A stretch of 64,000 nt of DNA from Ascaphus truei (Eukaryota > Chordata > Amphibia > Anura > Ascaphidae): assembly GCA_036426205.1 (NCBI GenBank), contig CM071567.1, forward strand, positions 296,622,204 to 296,686,203, in the 5' to 3' direction. Position 1 is the stretch's first letter; each line of letters begins with the position of its first letter. A program made the position numbers and the translations under genes. Below, one piece after another: positions 32,319 to 43,721 of the stretch. Under the pieces are notes generated by a model. The model saw only the letters and a program-made list of their open reading frames with translations. It had not been told where the DNA came from and searched no databases.

Positions 32319-33153
32319 TTGGGAGTTTATATTATATTGTTGTTTTTACAATTTTTATTAACAATGGAAGTCTCTACGGGACAATATTTATTCCTTAAAT
32401 CATGTGATGATAGGATTAATACCATGAATGCCATTTTTGATGAAAAATTGGAGATATATACTATCAAACTACCTGATGGTCCAGAGGTTTGTTTTGATAA
32501 ATTAGAGAAATTATTTCAATCAGATACATGCATGTGGTGGGATATAGCAAGCCTGGAAAACAATCTGAAAGCAGAGAGAACTCCAAGGCGCCAGCGATTA
32601 TTAAAAGAACCCACCCATAGAGTAGATAATGAAGAATTTATCTCCCAATGGAATCGCATATTAGACAACTGCTCGTATGAATGAATGTATATTAAATTTA
32701 ATAAACAGGTATTGGAACCAAAAAACATTAACACCTAATGACCCGGTAGATAAGATTACAAGGGTATCTAGAAAACCATCTGTGAATGATCCACCTAGAG
32801 AAATCCAGGAGGAGGTCAAACATGGTGGTTACCAACATACTGGCCCCTATCATAATCCTAATGATCAGAATAAAGGGTACAAAGGCAAAACATGGGGAAG
32901 AGGGTTTAACACTCACAATGGGAAGCATAAACCTAATTTTGGTAGAGGCAGAGGCAACATATACATTATGGTGACACATATAGAAGGGGACAATAGTAGA
33001 CATTATAATCCCGGTTACCCTGATAGTAGATGGGATAATAGATTTGAACCCCTGACGCAGATCACACCCTCACCAATGTCCTCGTTTTTTTCAAAACCCA
33101 GAGGAGAATACAAGAGATTACCTCCATATTTGAGCAACCTCAAATCCCATTAA
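32319..33153 (+). CDS. PLE N-terminal region (copy 5), frameshifted
   Basis: Two overlapping frames, 32319-32684 and 32677-33153. The first has TMEVSTGQYLFLKSCDD, EEKLFQS-like acidic segments and ends NEEFISQWNRILDNCSYE. The second is rich in Gly, Asn, Arg (GRGFNTHNGKH, FGRGRGN) and basic, as expected of a nucleic-acid-binding N-terminal part. The RT-proximal frame at 33290 follows. The 8-base overlap looks like a single frameshift, although a real two-ORF layout cannot be excluded. I infer PLE origin from the neighbour at 33290. Confidence 0.6.
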
Positions 33154-33264
33154 TACACTGAAAAGGAAAGAGAAACTGGGGAGAAGAGGAAAAAGAAGAG
33201 GAAGAAGAAGAGAGAAACCCCCCAGCCAAAAAATGTACCCAAGTGAAAGCGACCTAAAAGACCA

Positions 33265-33790
33265 TGGAGTGTAAAACCTCTTCACCCATGTGATCACTTC
33301 AGGTCAAATTTCACTGTTGTGGAAGGGGTTATCATTCTCCCCTACCAATCAGCCGAATTTGTTTGAATTATATGTAGACTTACAAAAATTTGTTCGCAAG
33401 CTAACATTGAAAAGGCATTTTCTTAAAATAGAAAAAGGGCAAATGATCAGCGAATTAAGTCTACTATATAATGTCAGCACTAATATCATGGTAGATAATA
33501 CTAAATGGAAGTCAAATCATTTTTTGAGTAAACTTGAACTAATGGGATATGACCAAATTAAAGCAGTGGGAGATTTAGTTCAGCTACTACATGAATAAAG
33601 TGGGGATGAAGAAAAACTAGAGGGTTTGTGCACAGTTGCCTAAACCCAGCACCACCATTTTATCCCATACAGTCTAGAGGCTGTCATTTGGACCTATTTA
33701 ACCAACTAGTAGAACAGGAGTTCAAGAATATATGTGACATATAAAAAGAACAATCAATATGTCAATAACCTGACTAGTGGAGAATGCAAT
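33265..33790 (+). pseudogene. PLE pre-RT region and first RT blocks (copy 5)
   Basis: VKPLHPCD-like lead, then ISLLWKGLSFSPTNQPNLFE and LYVDLQKFVRKLTLKRHFL, matching the conserved PLE block that in copy 6 reads EISVISKGLTFCPTTKLD. After a stop at 33597 come degenerate PKPSTTILSHT-like and NLTSGECNAFKIL pieces, the start of RT. The frame stops near 33790 where a deletion joins the 3' pseudo-LTR. Confidence 0.8.
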
Positions 33791-33814
33791 GCATTTAAAA
33801 TTCTAGCGTTAAAG

Positions 33815-34290
33815 TAATTTACTAAAATTCATAATACAATAAGAAATGCAAACTTTTTCAATTATTAAGGTCTTTAACTTTTACCTCCTCATTTGAATAT
33901 GACGGAGGGGTGCAGAGGTTTAAATGATGTCTTCTTTATTTAACTTATACATTTCTGATTGTGTTAATTTGCCATTTTAATTAGGCTGTCTACAAGAGCG
34001 AAACGTTTAGAAGTTACATTAGTCATTACTTTGAGACGTCTTCTCTGGCATTTCTGTGTAATAATTTTCTCATTATTTTTTATCTATCAGTCAACTCATC
34101 GAAAATAATTTCTCCCTACTATATCTCCCGGCCCTTTACAAGATGAAAGTCTTCCAATCCATTTCTTATTTTACCACGGAGAGTAGGACACAAGCAGCAA
34201 CATATGTATTCTTAATGTTACTGATGTTTACACAATGCTGCAAAAACTACAAACTATAAGCCCAAATAAATGTATTTATTATCATAAAGT
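33815..34290 (+). repeat. right pseudo-LTR of PLE copy 5
   Basis: Inverted relative of 29830-30300. It contains CTACAAGAGCGAAACGTTT at 33991-34009, a possible 3' half of a decayed hammerhead core (GAAAC box only). Confidence 0.6.
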
Positions 34291-34299
34291 AAACCCTAT

Positions 34300-34870
34300 A
34301 ATCTCCCAATCATGGTATGAAATATCTATGGCTTGGAGTACCATCGTTTATCAGTTACATTATAATAAACCCCTTTCTGCAGAATAATTGACCACTGACA
34401 ATGCATGCAGTATAGCAGGTTGGAATTAGACTCAACTAATTAGAATATTAGCATACTCAGATCAAACTATTTCACCAATCTTACTTATTAAAAAGGAAGA
34501 AGGACCCTGAAAGGTTTTATAGCTTATAACATATCAACTACTTGTTGCTCCAGTAAAAGGTATCATGCCACCTGCTCCCTCTCGCACCTCTAATACTACA
34601 TTATCAAAAAGGGAAATATTAATTACTCTAAATATATATTTGTTAAATATAAAAACAAACTATAATTAATGAATGGACTAGAAATCAGTAGAAATAGGTG
34701 GATTTTCCAAACAAATTTGAATTTGACACAGATTGGTTAGTTCCTTTCATCCATGGATTTGTCTCAAAAATGCAAATTCTGTTTTCTTTTTACTATTAGT
34801 GAAAATTAGACGATTGCAAAAATTCAAACAGATACCTCAGAATTGGTCATTGGCTCGAGGAGGAGTTCAA
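34300..34870. other. no gene recognised
   Basis: AT-rich. A 78-codon frame at 34733-34969 has no known motif and overlaps the foldback arm. Confidence 0.4.
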
Positions 34871-34879
34871 TTTGTAGTG

Positions 34880-35850
34880 TCTAGATGCCTATGCTTAAAA
34901 AGGAACACACATACGGGGTACCCTGGGAGATATGCTAATGGCTATGCAAAGTATACAGTATTTAAATAAGTCCCATCCCAAATGGATTTTTATAAGAACT
35001 CTATTGAGTTGACAAGCCTAAGGCACTCAGTGATTGTAATGGGGTACTGGTGTTAGACCCAATAGGTCCACAATCCAAAACCACTGCTTTTGTAGGCAGC
35101 AACTTTAGCAGTTTGAGCTAAACCAGCTGATCGCTAGTGCCATTGTAACTATCTACTAGCATATCTTCAAGGGATATCCATTTTGTTGATTGTAACCTTG
35201 AAAGGAATCCAAGCACAAAGTAATATGTACTGAGGCCAAGTGAGATTAAATAAAACACAGGTTTTCTGACACACACAGAAAACAGCAAATAAAGCAGATG
35301 AAAAGAGAAAGTAATATAGCAAAGTGATCTGGTGACTTGAGTTATTACTTCTTAGAAAGGCTAAAGACAGTGGGCCTTATGTACTTAGCAGTGTTGTGCC
35401 ATAAGGCACCTTCGGTACTGGAATCCATTACAGCCTATTCAAATAAATAGACTGTAAGGAGTTTTCACATGCCAAAATGTGTCTCATGGCAGAACACTGC
35501 TTATTAGATAAGCTGCTCTATCCCTGAAGAGGGTAAAGTGCTTTGTATAGATATTGGCACTCAATGAGGAGAGCTCAAAAATATGCAGTGAAAGTGGTGT
35601 TAACCATCAGCGTGTTTAGCTCACACTGCTAGTTCTGCTGTCCTGAATAACAGTGGTTCTGTGGGTAAGACAATAGTACGCCAGTACGCCATTCCAGTCA
35701 CTAGGTGCCTTAGGCTTGGTAACTCAATGTCATTCTTATGGAAATCCTTTTAGGAAGTGTGGGGTGTGACTTATGCTAATGTTTATGCAAAGTATATTTA
35801 AATATCTCCCCGGGTACCTCAGGTGTGCTCCTTTTTGAGCATAGGTGTCT
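34880..35850. mobile_element. foldback element, about 0.97 kb
   Basis: Arms 34880-35150 and 35585-35850 are imperfect inverted copies: CCTATGCTTAAAAAGGA with its complement near 35840, AAGCCTAAGGCACTCAGTGA with its complement near 35705, and TTTGAGCTAAACCAGCTGAT with its complement near 35605. The 430-bp spacer holds a smaller hairpin (GCAGTGTTGTGCCATAAGGC at 35391 and a complement near 35500). No ORF. Confidence 0.7.
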
Positions 35851-36732
35851 CTCCATAAGTTATTTGCAGGGCGGTTTGATGGGATATATATGCATCTGGA
35901 GACACTATTATTCAGACAGGTTCACCCATCTCTAGTAACCAGCACTAATCCAAATATACAAACACATAGGGCCTCATGCAGTAAGCCCCGATAAGGCTGT
36001 TTCGGCATTTTATAGCCATTTTTTGCCTTCCAGATTCAGTAAGCGCCGATAAGTGGGAATTATCGGCAACTTTTCCTCCTGATAAGAAATTATCGGGAAA
36101 CGGCTGCCGATAAGCCACTTATCGGCACTTTTTGAACCCGGCTGAATTCAGGTAGCCCCGATCAGCTTTTCGGTGCTGATCGGCACCCCAGATTGGAGAG
36201 TTTATCGGGAATCCAGCCCGCCAACTAAAGTTGGCAAGTTGGTGGAGGAGAAGCATCGGCCGGGGCGACACTTAGAAAAAATCAGCCCTTTTTCCTGCCT
36301 GTGATTGATGCCGGGGGTCTCCGGAGCTGATACCCGCACCGGAGCCCCCCTGCATGCATCAGAGACAGGAAAAAGGCATTTAAAGGCCACTTCATTACCT
36401 TAGCGGCTAACCGCTAAGGCAATGAAGGGGTTAACCCACCGTGCCAGCTTTATTGTGGGTAGCGGGGGTGGGTGAAGGGGGTATTTGGCCCTGGGTGTGA
36501 GTTTAGGACTTGCGGGGGGGGTTGCGGGTGCATTTAACCCCTTCACGACCGTAGCAGTTAATACCGCTACGGTCATGAAGGGGTTAACCCCTCCCGCTAC
36601 CCCCCGCAAGACCAAAACACACACCGTTGTGGCTAATACCCCCTTCACCCACACCCGCTACCCACAATAAAAAATAATCACACACAGCAGCCCCACACTA
36701 AATAAATAAATAATCTAAATAAAAAATAAATA

Positions 36733-36842
36733 TCTCTATATAAATAAATATATATATATATTATATATATATATATATATATATTTATTTATATAGAGAT
36801 ATTTATTTATTTTTATATATATATGTATATATATATATATAA
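36733..36842 (+). repeat. (TA)n microsatellite in arm A
   Basis: Long TA-rich run with a symmetric ATAAATAAATATCTCTATATA mirror. Not matched in arm B'. Confidence 0.9.
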
Positions 36843-37118
36843 AACCCAACAACCCCTAACATACACATATATGCACATCAATTATACTATAGGCCGGCGG
36901 GGCCCTCGGGTGTTACCCGCAGGCCTACAGTACCAAATATGTGCCCCCCCAAATTAATGTCTAAACACATACATACTTATAAAGAAATAACCCCCCCCCT
37001 TAACACATACAGTATAGTAATGGCCACAATTACTTTTATCCACAAAGGGATAATAGTGAATGTGGCCATTTTAAATACATAAACACCAATAAATACATTA
37101 ACTACATATAGCACTTAC

Positions 37119-37184
37119 CACCCATGTCTGGCTGCCACGATGAAGGCCATCCTCCTCTTCATCCTGCCCATGTCCCCTCCGCTG
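37119..37184 (-). other. exon-like 66-bp unit, arm A
   Basis: Minus strand: TGTTTTGCAG acceptor, 22 open codons containing GQDEEEDGLH and ending TWV, donor GTAAGTGC. Same unit as 45815-45880. Confidence 0.5.
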
Positions 37185-37599
37185 CTGCAAAACAGACACA
37201 AGAATGAAAACATCCAAAGTAATGTCCCCTAACCCCTTAATCACCATAGCGGTTATTAACCGCTACAGTCATTAAGGGGTTAACCCACCCTCACCCACCA
37301 CTCGGGACGCCTACATACCCTCCCACACTAACCCCCACCCCATGAGACCTAACCCCCCTCACCCACTACCCACTAGGGAGGCCTACCCACATATCGTTGG
37401 GGAACCCCCCCCACCCCCAGTACCCACAATAAAAACAATACAGTGACCCACAATAAGCATCATTATATTTATTAAATACATTACCCAACCCCTGTGCCCC
37501 CCCATAAATACAAGATTTATCCTTTTACAAACAGGGTTCATAACGCAGCCCCACGCGAGTCCCCGGTGGGCTGGCGGGGCACCTGACAGACCTACAGGG

Positions 37600-38080
37600 T
37601 ACCAGCAGCCCTTTTCAAACAGGTTCTAGAGGCCTGCTGGTGGGTCCCGCCAGCACCATGGCCCCCAGGTGGTCTCCTTGGGACACCGTGGGCCACAATT
37701 GGGTCCCCACGGTAGGCCCAAGGATGTCTTGGAGCCCCGGGTCAGACCCACAGGTGTCTGCGGGGCCTCAGGTGGTTCCCACGGGGGTCTGGGGAACTCA
37801 CGGGTGCTCACTACGGGTCGGCGGTGCCCCCACAGAAGTGGGACCACACATCTTCATCCCCGCACCTACAGGTCGGCGGTGCCCCCACAGAAGTGGGACC
37901 ACACAGCTTCATCCCCGCAGACTACGGGTCCGCGGTGCCCCCACAGATGTGAGGCCACCGCTTCATCCCCGCATGTGTCACCCGTGGAACCACCAGCCTG
38001 GTACCCGTGAGATACCCGAGGAAACCACAGGTGGTCTCCAGAGGTCCCACGCAGAACCAAGGAACAAACCCTGAATGTAA
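37600..38080. repeat. GC-rich internal block with CCCCCACAGA repeats, arm A
   Basis: About 480 bp with tandem-like 60-bp units (GGTCGGCGGTGCCCCCACAG). Its complement occurs in arm B (41535-42060) and arm B' (44925-45460). Long open frames on both strands follow from lack of TA-rich stops and differ in length between copies, so I do not call them genes. Confidence 0.6.
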
Positions 38081-39546
38081 AAAAAATAAACCTGGCCTAT
38101 ACATTCAATACATACACCTCCCCCCCAACACCTACAGTACAATAATGTGCAAAATAACTATTATCCAGATAGGGATAATAGATTATTTGCCCATTATTAA
38201 AAACATTAACTAGCATATTCAAATAAATAAAGTACTACTGACCTCATCAATAAGAAGTCTCCGTCGCCAGCAACATCCTTGTCTTGCCCACAAAATACAT
38301 AGCCAAAACAAAGACACTACATTGCAATTGCATTCAGATATCAATTAACCCCTTAAACACCTTATCGGATAATAACCGCAAAGGTAATTAAGGGGTTAAG
38401 CCACACTGGCCCGATACCCACCCTTCACCCATGAATTTGTACAGTAACTTCATCATGCAAATATATATATACAGAGAGAGAGAGAGATATAATATATATA
38501 TACACACACACATGATGAACCAATATACAAATAAATGTAGAAGGGTTATCAAAACCATACTGTACTACAAATAACAATTCTCCATAAAGACACACTACAA
38601 TAAAATTAATGTCCTTTCATAATCCTAACTGATCTTACAATCACAATCATCAAATGCCAATCAAATACCTCTAATGGCAATCAATACATTGCATTTACAT
38701 TGCATATATGATGCATCCAATCTATGCATCATATAAATTCTGCAAATGAATGTTAACAATAAAATTGCAATCAAAATAGAAATACCTCCAAACAAGTAAA
38801 CTATTTTATCCAATCCAGTAACATAAATCAATTACCATTCATTAATGACATCCCTAAACAATTTACATTCCATCCCTAACAATTAAACAATTAACAATTT
38901 CATCAGCCTTTAACATAACAATTTAGCCCGAGAAAAAATATATGTTACCAACAAGAATACAAATACAAAACGAAGCCTAACCCTGACCTCAGAACACAAT
39001 ACAATATCACAATTAAATCTATCTAATTGTAAAATACTTTAAACACACAATAAAGCATAGCACACAGACAAATTATTAAAACACATCAAATCAAGCTTTT
39101 AAAACAACATAATTTCTTACCCTGTATGTATATATTCTCTCTAGACATATATACATACTACATACAGTGGCAAGAAATTATACCCACCAAAAAAAAAACA
39201 CATGTTAAAAAATGTTTTAAAAATTAACAAGTTAAATAAAATACATTCTTTAGTTCACTTTACCATTACTTGGCCCACGACTCCCGTTGCGCAGCTTACT
39301 CACGTATCACCAACCACCAGGCACAGGAACCCATAAATAAAAAAACCATAAAATAATAAACATTACACTAAAATCCAAATCAATCAACGGGTCTTCTACT
39401 TGTAATCCATCTTCATCTGTATTCTTCTTTCTCTACCTTCTTCCGGGGTCTTCTTCCCGTCTTCGGCCACACCCTGTCCTTCTTCTTCTGTAGGAGGTTC
39501 CTTCCTCCTCGGCGTCTGGCTTCAAATGAGACGACATAGGCTTTTA

Positions 39547-40085
39547 AAGGCATTTGACGTCACTTTTCGTCATGGTTCCCATGGTCCTGATTGGCCCGTG
39601 AAACCATGTGTTTTTGGCCGATAAAAAAAAATGATGACGTCACTTAAAGGCAATGAAAGCACACGCCAATCAAGATGGCTTTGCTTCAATTGCCTTTAAG
39701 ATGACGTCATGAAAAAGAAACATGGCCGGCCTCACATAGTACGGTAGCCAATCAGAGCGTGGAAGTCTATCCCTACTCTGATTGGCTCCCGTACCATGTG
39801 ACAGGCTTTCAATGATGTCGCATCCTTCTCCCCAAGCCTATGTCACATGGTATACTAGAGCCATCATAGGTATGTGAGTTCCCACGCTCTGATTGGCTAC
39901 CGTACCATGTGAGGCCGGCATGTTTCTTTCATGACGTCATCTTAAAGGCAATTGAAGCAAAGCCTTCTGATTGCTGTGCTTTCATTGCCTTTAAGTGACG
40001 TCATCATTTTTTTTTTATTCGGCCAAAACACATGGTTTGCACGCCAATCAGGACCGTGGAACCATGACAAAAATGTGACGTCATA
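39547..40085. promoter_or_regulatory. bidirectional CRE/CCAAT core, first copy
   Basis: Six TGACGTCA-type sites (about 39547, 39634, 39702, 39932, 39996, 40076) symmetrically placed around the centre, with CCAAT boxes on both strands (AGCCAATCAG, CTGATTGGCT) between them. Sites this dense are typical of divergent CpG-type promoters. A short ATG frame and the charged ORF start just outside on both sides. Confidence 0.6.
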
Positions 40086-42694
40086 GGCCTTTAAAAGCCT
40101 ATGTCGTCTCATTTTGAAGCCAGACGCCAGGAGGAAGACCTCCTACAGAAGAAGGACAGGGCGGTGGCCGAAGACTGGAGGAAACCCCGGAAGAATGTAG
40201 AAGAAAGAAGAATACAGATAAGATGGATTACAATGTAGAAGACCCGTGGATTGATTTGGATTTTTAGTGTAATGTTTATTATTTTATGGTTTTTTATTTT
40301 ATGGGTTCCTGTGCCTGGTGATTGGTACATGAGTAAGCTGCGCAACGGGAGTCGGTGGGCCCAGTAATGGTATGTGAACTAAAGAAATGTATTTTATTTA
40401 ACTTGTTAATTTTTTAAACTTTTTTAACATGTGTTTTTTTTTTGGTGGTATATAATTTCTTGCCACTGTATGTATGTATGTATATATGTCTAAGAGTATA
40501 TACATACAGGGTAAGAATTATGTTGTTTAAAAGCTTGATTTGATGTGTTTTTAAATAATTTGTCTATGCGCTAGGCTTTATTGTGTGTTTAAAGTATTTT
40601 ACATTAATAGATGTAATTGTTGATATTGTATTGTGTTCTTGAGGTCAGGGTTAGGCTTCGTTTTGTATTTTGTATTCTTGTTGGTACATATATTTTTTTC
40701 TCGGGCTAAATTGTTATGTTAAAGGCTTGAAATTGTTAATTGTTTAATTGTTAGGGATGGAATGTAAATTGTTTGGGATGTCATAATGAATGGTATTGAT
40801 TTATGTTTACTGGATTGGATAAAATAGTTACTTGTTTGGGTATTTCTATTTTGATTGCAATTTTATTGTTAACATTCATTTGCAGAATTTATATGATTGC
40901 ATAGATTGGATGCATCATATATGCAATGTAATGCAATGTATGATTGCCATTAGAGGTATTTGTTGGCATTGATGATGTGTGATTGTAAGATCATTTAGGA
41001 TTATGAAAGGATTAATTTTATTGTAGTGTGTCTTTAGTGGAGAATTGTTATTTTGTAGTACAGTATGGTTTTGATACCCTTCTACATTTATTTGTATATT
41101 GGTTCATCTGTGTGTGTGTATATATATATTATATCTCTCTCTCTCTCGTACTATATATATATTTGCATGATGAATTTACTGTACAAATTCACTGGGTGAA
41201 GGGTGGGTATCGGGCCAGTGTGGCTTAACCCCTTAATTACCTTTGCGGTTATTATCCGATAAGGTGTTTAAGGGGTTAATTGATATCTGAATGCAATTGC
41301 AATGTAGTGTCTTTGTTTTGGCTATGGTATGTATGGGCAAGACAAGGATTTGCTGGCGACGGAGACTTCTTTTGATAGGTCAGTAGTACTTTATTATTTG
41401 AATATGCTAGTTAATGTTTTTAATATGGGCAAATAATCTATTTCCCTATCTGGATAATAGTTATTTTGCACATTATTGTACTGTAGGTGTTGGGGGGGGG
41501 GGGTGTATGTATGAATGTATAGGCCAGGTTTATTTTTTTACATTCAGGGTTTGTTCCTTGTGTCTTGCGTGGGACCTCTGGAGACCACCTGTGGTTTCCC
41601 TCGGGTATCTCACGGTACCAGCTGGTGGTTCCATGGGTGACACATGCGGATGATGCGGTGCCTCACATCTGTGGGGGCACCGCAGACCCGTATTCTGCGG
41701 GGATGAAGCGTTGTGGTCCCACTTCTGTGGGGGTACCGCCGACCCTAGGTGCGGGATGAAGATGTGTGGTCCCACTTCTGTGGGGGCACCGCCGACCCGT
41801 GTGAGCACTCGTGATTCCCCAGACCCCCGTGGGAACCACCCATGCCCCCAACACCTTGGGTCTGACCCGGGGCTCCCAGACATCCTTGGGCCTACCGTGG
41901 GGACCCAATTGTGGCCCACGTGACCCAAGGAGACCACCGGGTGGGCCTTGCTGGCGGGACCACCCGCAGGCCTCCAAACCTGTTTGAAAGGGCTGCTGGT
42001 ACCCTGTAGCTTGTCAGGTGCCCCGCCAGCCCACGGGACTCGCTGGGGCTGCTTATAACCCTGTTTGTAAAAGATAAATCTGTATTTATGGGGGGGCACA
42101 GGGGTGGGTAATGTATTTAATATATAATGATGTTATTATTGTATCAATGTATTGTTTTTTATTGTGGGTACTGGGGGTGGGGGGTGGGGTCCCCACGATA
42201 TGTGGGTAGGCCTCCCTTGTGTAGTGGGAGGGTGGGGGTTAGGCCACACGGGGGGGGTTGTGTGGGAGGGTATGTAGGCGTCCCGAGTGGTGGGTGAGGG
42301 TGGGTTAACCCCTTAATGACTTGTACGGTTAATAACCGCTATGGTGATTAAGGGGTTAGGGACATTACTTGGATGTTTTCATTCTTGTGTCTTTTTTGCA
42401 GCACGGAGGGGACATGCAGGATGAAGAGGAGGATGGCCTTCATCGTGGCAGCCGGACATGGGTGTGGAGTACTATATGTATTTAATGTATTTTTGTTGTT
42501 TATGTATTTTAAATACACAGGAGTGTATGTTGTTTATTGCAATAAAAAAATTAACAAGTTAAATAAAATACATTTCTTTAGTTCACTTACCATTACTTGG
42601 CCCCACCGACTCCCGTTGCGCAGCTTACTCACGTACAAAACCACCAGGCACAGGAACCCATAAAATAAAAAACCATAAAATAATAAACATTACA

Positions 42695-42870
42695 CTAAAA
42701 ATCCAAATCAATCCACGGGTCTTCTACTTGTAATCCATCTTCATCTGTATTCTTCTTTCTTCTACCTTCTTCCGGGGTCTTCTTCCTGTCTTCGGCCACG
42801 CCCTTGTCTTCTTCTTCTGTAGGAGGTCCTTCCTCCTCGGCGTCTGGCTTCAAAATGAGACGACATAGGC
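42695..42870 (-). CDS. charged ORF, arm A' copy
   Basis: Minus-strand counterpart of 43464-43618 with the same reading phase: PDAEEEGPPTEEED, KKTPEEGRRKKN, GLQVEDPWIDLDF and stop. Differences from arm B' are a few substitutions and no frameshift, unlike arms A and B. Confidence 0.35.
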
Positions 42871-42883
42871 TTTTAAAGGCCTA

Positions 42884-43429
42884 TGACGTCACATTTTCGT
42901 CATGGTTCCCACGGTCCTGATTGGGCCGTGAAAACCATGTGTTTTGGCCGATAAAAAAAAAAATGATGACGTCACTTAAAGGCAATGAAAGAACAGGCAG
43001 TCAGAGAGGCTTTGATTCAATGCACCTGAGATGACGTCATGGAGAAAAAAGACACATGGCCGCCTCACATGGTACGGTAGCCAATCAGAGCGTGGGAACT
43101 CCATCACTACTCTGATTGGCTCTAGTATACCATGTGACATAGGCTTGGGGGAGAAAGGATGTGACATCATTGAAAGCCTGTCACATGGTACGGGAGCCAA
43201 TCAGAGTAGGGATAGACTTCCCACGCTCTGATTGGCTACCGTACTATGTGAGGCCGGCCATGTTTCTTTTCATGACGTCATCTTAAAGGCAATTGAAGCA
43301 AAGCCATTCTGATTGGCTGTGCTTTCATTGCCTTTAAGTGACGTCATCATTTTTTTTTTTATCGGCCAAAACACATGGTTTTCACGGCCCAATCAGGACC
43401 ATGGGAACCATGACGAAAATGTGACGTCA
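42884..43429. promoter_or_regulatory. bidirectional CRE/CCAAT core, second copy
   Basis: TGACGTCA at 42884-42891, 42967-42974, 43032-43039, 43273-43280, 43339-43346 and 43422-43429: three on each side at nearly mirrored distances. CCAAT boxes at about 43080, 43110, 43198, 43232 and 43309. The asymmetric middle part is the reverse complement of the first copy's middle part. Confidence 0.65.
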
Positions 43430-43446
43430 AATGCCTTTAAAAGCCT

Positions 43447-43721
43447 ATGTCGTCTCATTTTGAAGCCAGACGCCGAGGAGGAAGGACCTCCTACAGAAGA
43501 AGAAGGACAGGGTGTGGCCGAAGACGGGAAGAAGACCCCGGAAGAAGGTAGAAGAAAGAAGAATACAGATGAAGATGGATTACAAGTAGAAGACCCGTCG
43601 ATTGATTTGGATTTTTAGTGTAATGTTTATTATTTTATGGTTTTTTATTTTATGGGTTCCTGTGCCTGGTGGATTGGTACGTGAGTAAGCTGCGCAACGG
43701 GAGTCGTGGGGCCAAGTAATG
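43447..43721 (+). CDS. first-exon-like charged ORF of the foldback element, arm B'
   Basis: Two frames overlap. The frame that looks conserved reads LKPDAEEEGPPTEEEGQG, GKKTPEEGRRKKNTDEDGLQ and ends VEDPSIDLDF-stop at 43616-43618. The same frame is open in arm A' (minus strand, stop at 42695-42697, ending VEDPWIDLDF); arm A and B copies carry frameshifts. Its C-terminus resembles those at 63390-63500 (LQAEWHWIDFDD). No ATG lies close before it in that frame. In another frame ATG 43447 begins MSSHFEARRRGGRTSYRRRR, 35 codons. About 100 bases after the stop, AATG-GTAAGTG (43719-43726) is a good splice donor. Position is immediately outside the CRE core. Function unknown. Confidence 0.35.

Larger units (their letters stand above)
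29830..34290 (+). mobile_element. Penelope-like element copy 5 with inverted pseudo-LTRs
   Basis: 29830-30300 and 33815-34290 are inverted relatives: ATTTCTGTG.AAT.ATTTT with GAGACGTCTTCTCTGGC at about 34030 matches the complement of 30050-30120, and TTTGGGCTCATA...ATAAATAAATGTATTT at 29845 matches the complement of 34240-34290. Between them are the 5' coding region (32319-33790) and an inserted L2 (30830-31850). Most of the RT and the nuclease are deleted. Confidence 0.7.

Noticed and set aside
37640..38074. Pro/Gly-rich ORFs of 110-155 codons in the GC-rich block (also 41530-42099, 44851-45451)
   Set aside because: Open on both strands, different length in each copy, low-complexity composition; they follow from GC-rich minisatellite-like repeats.
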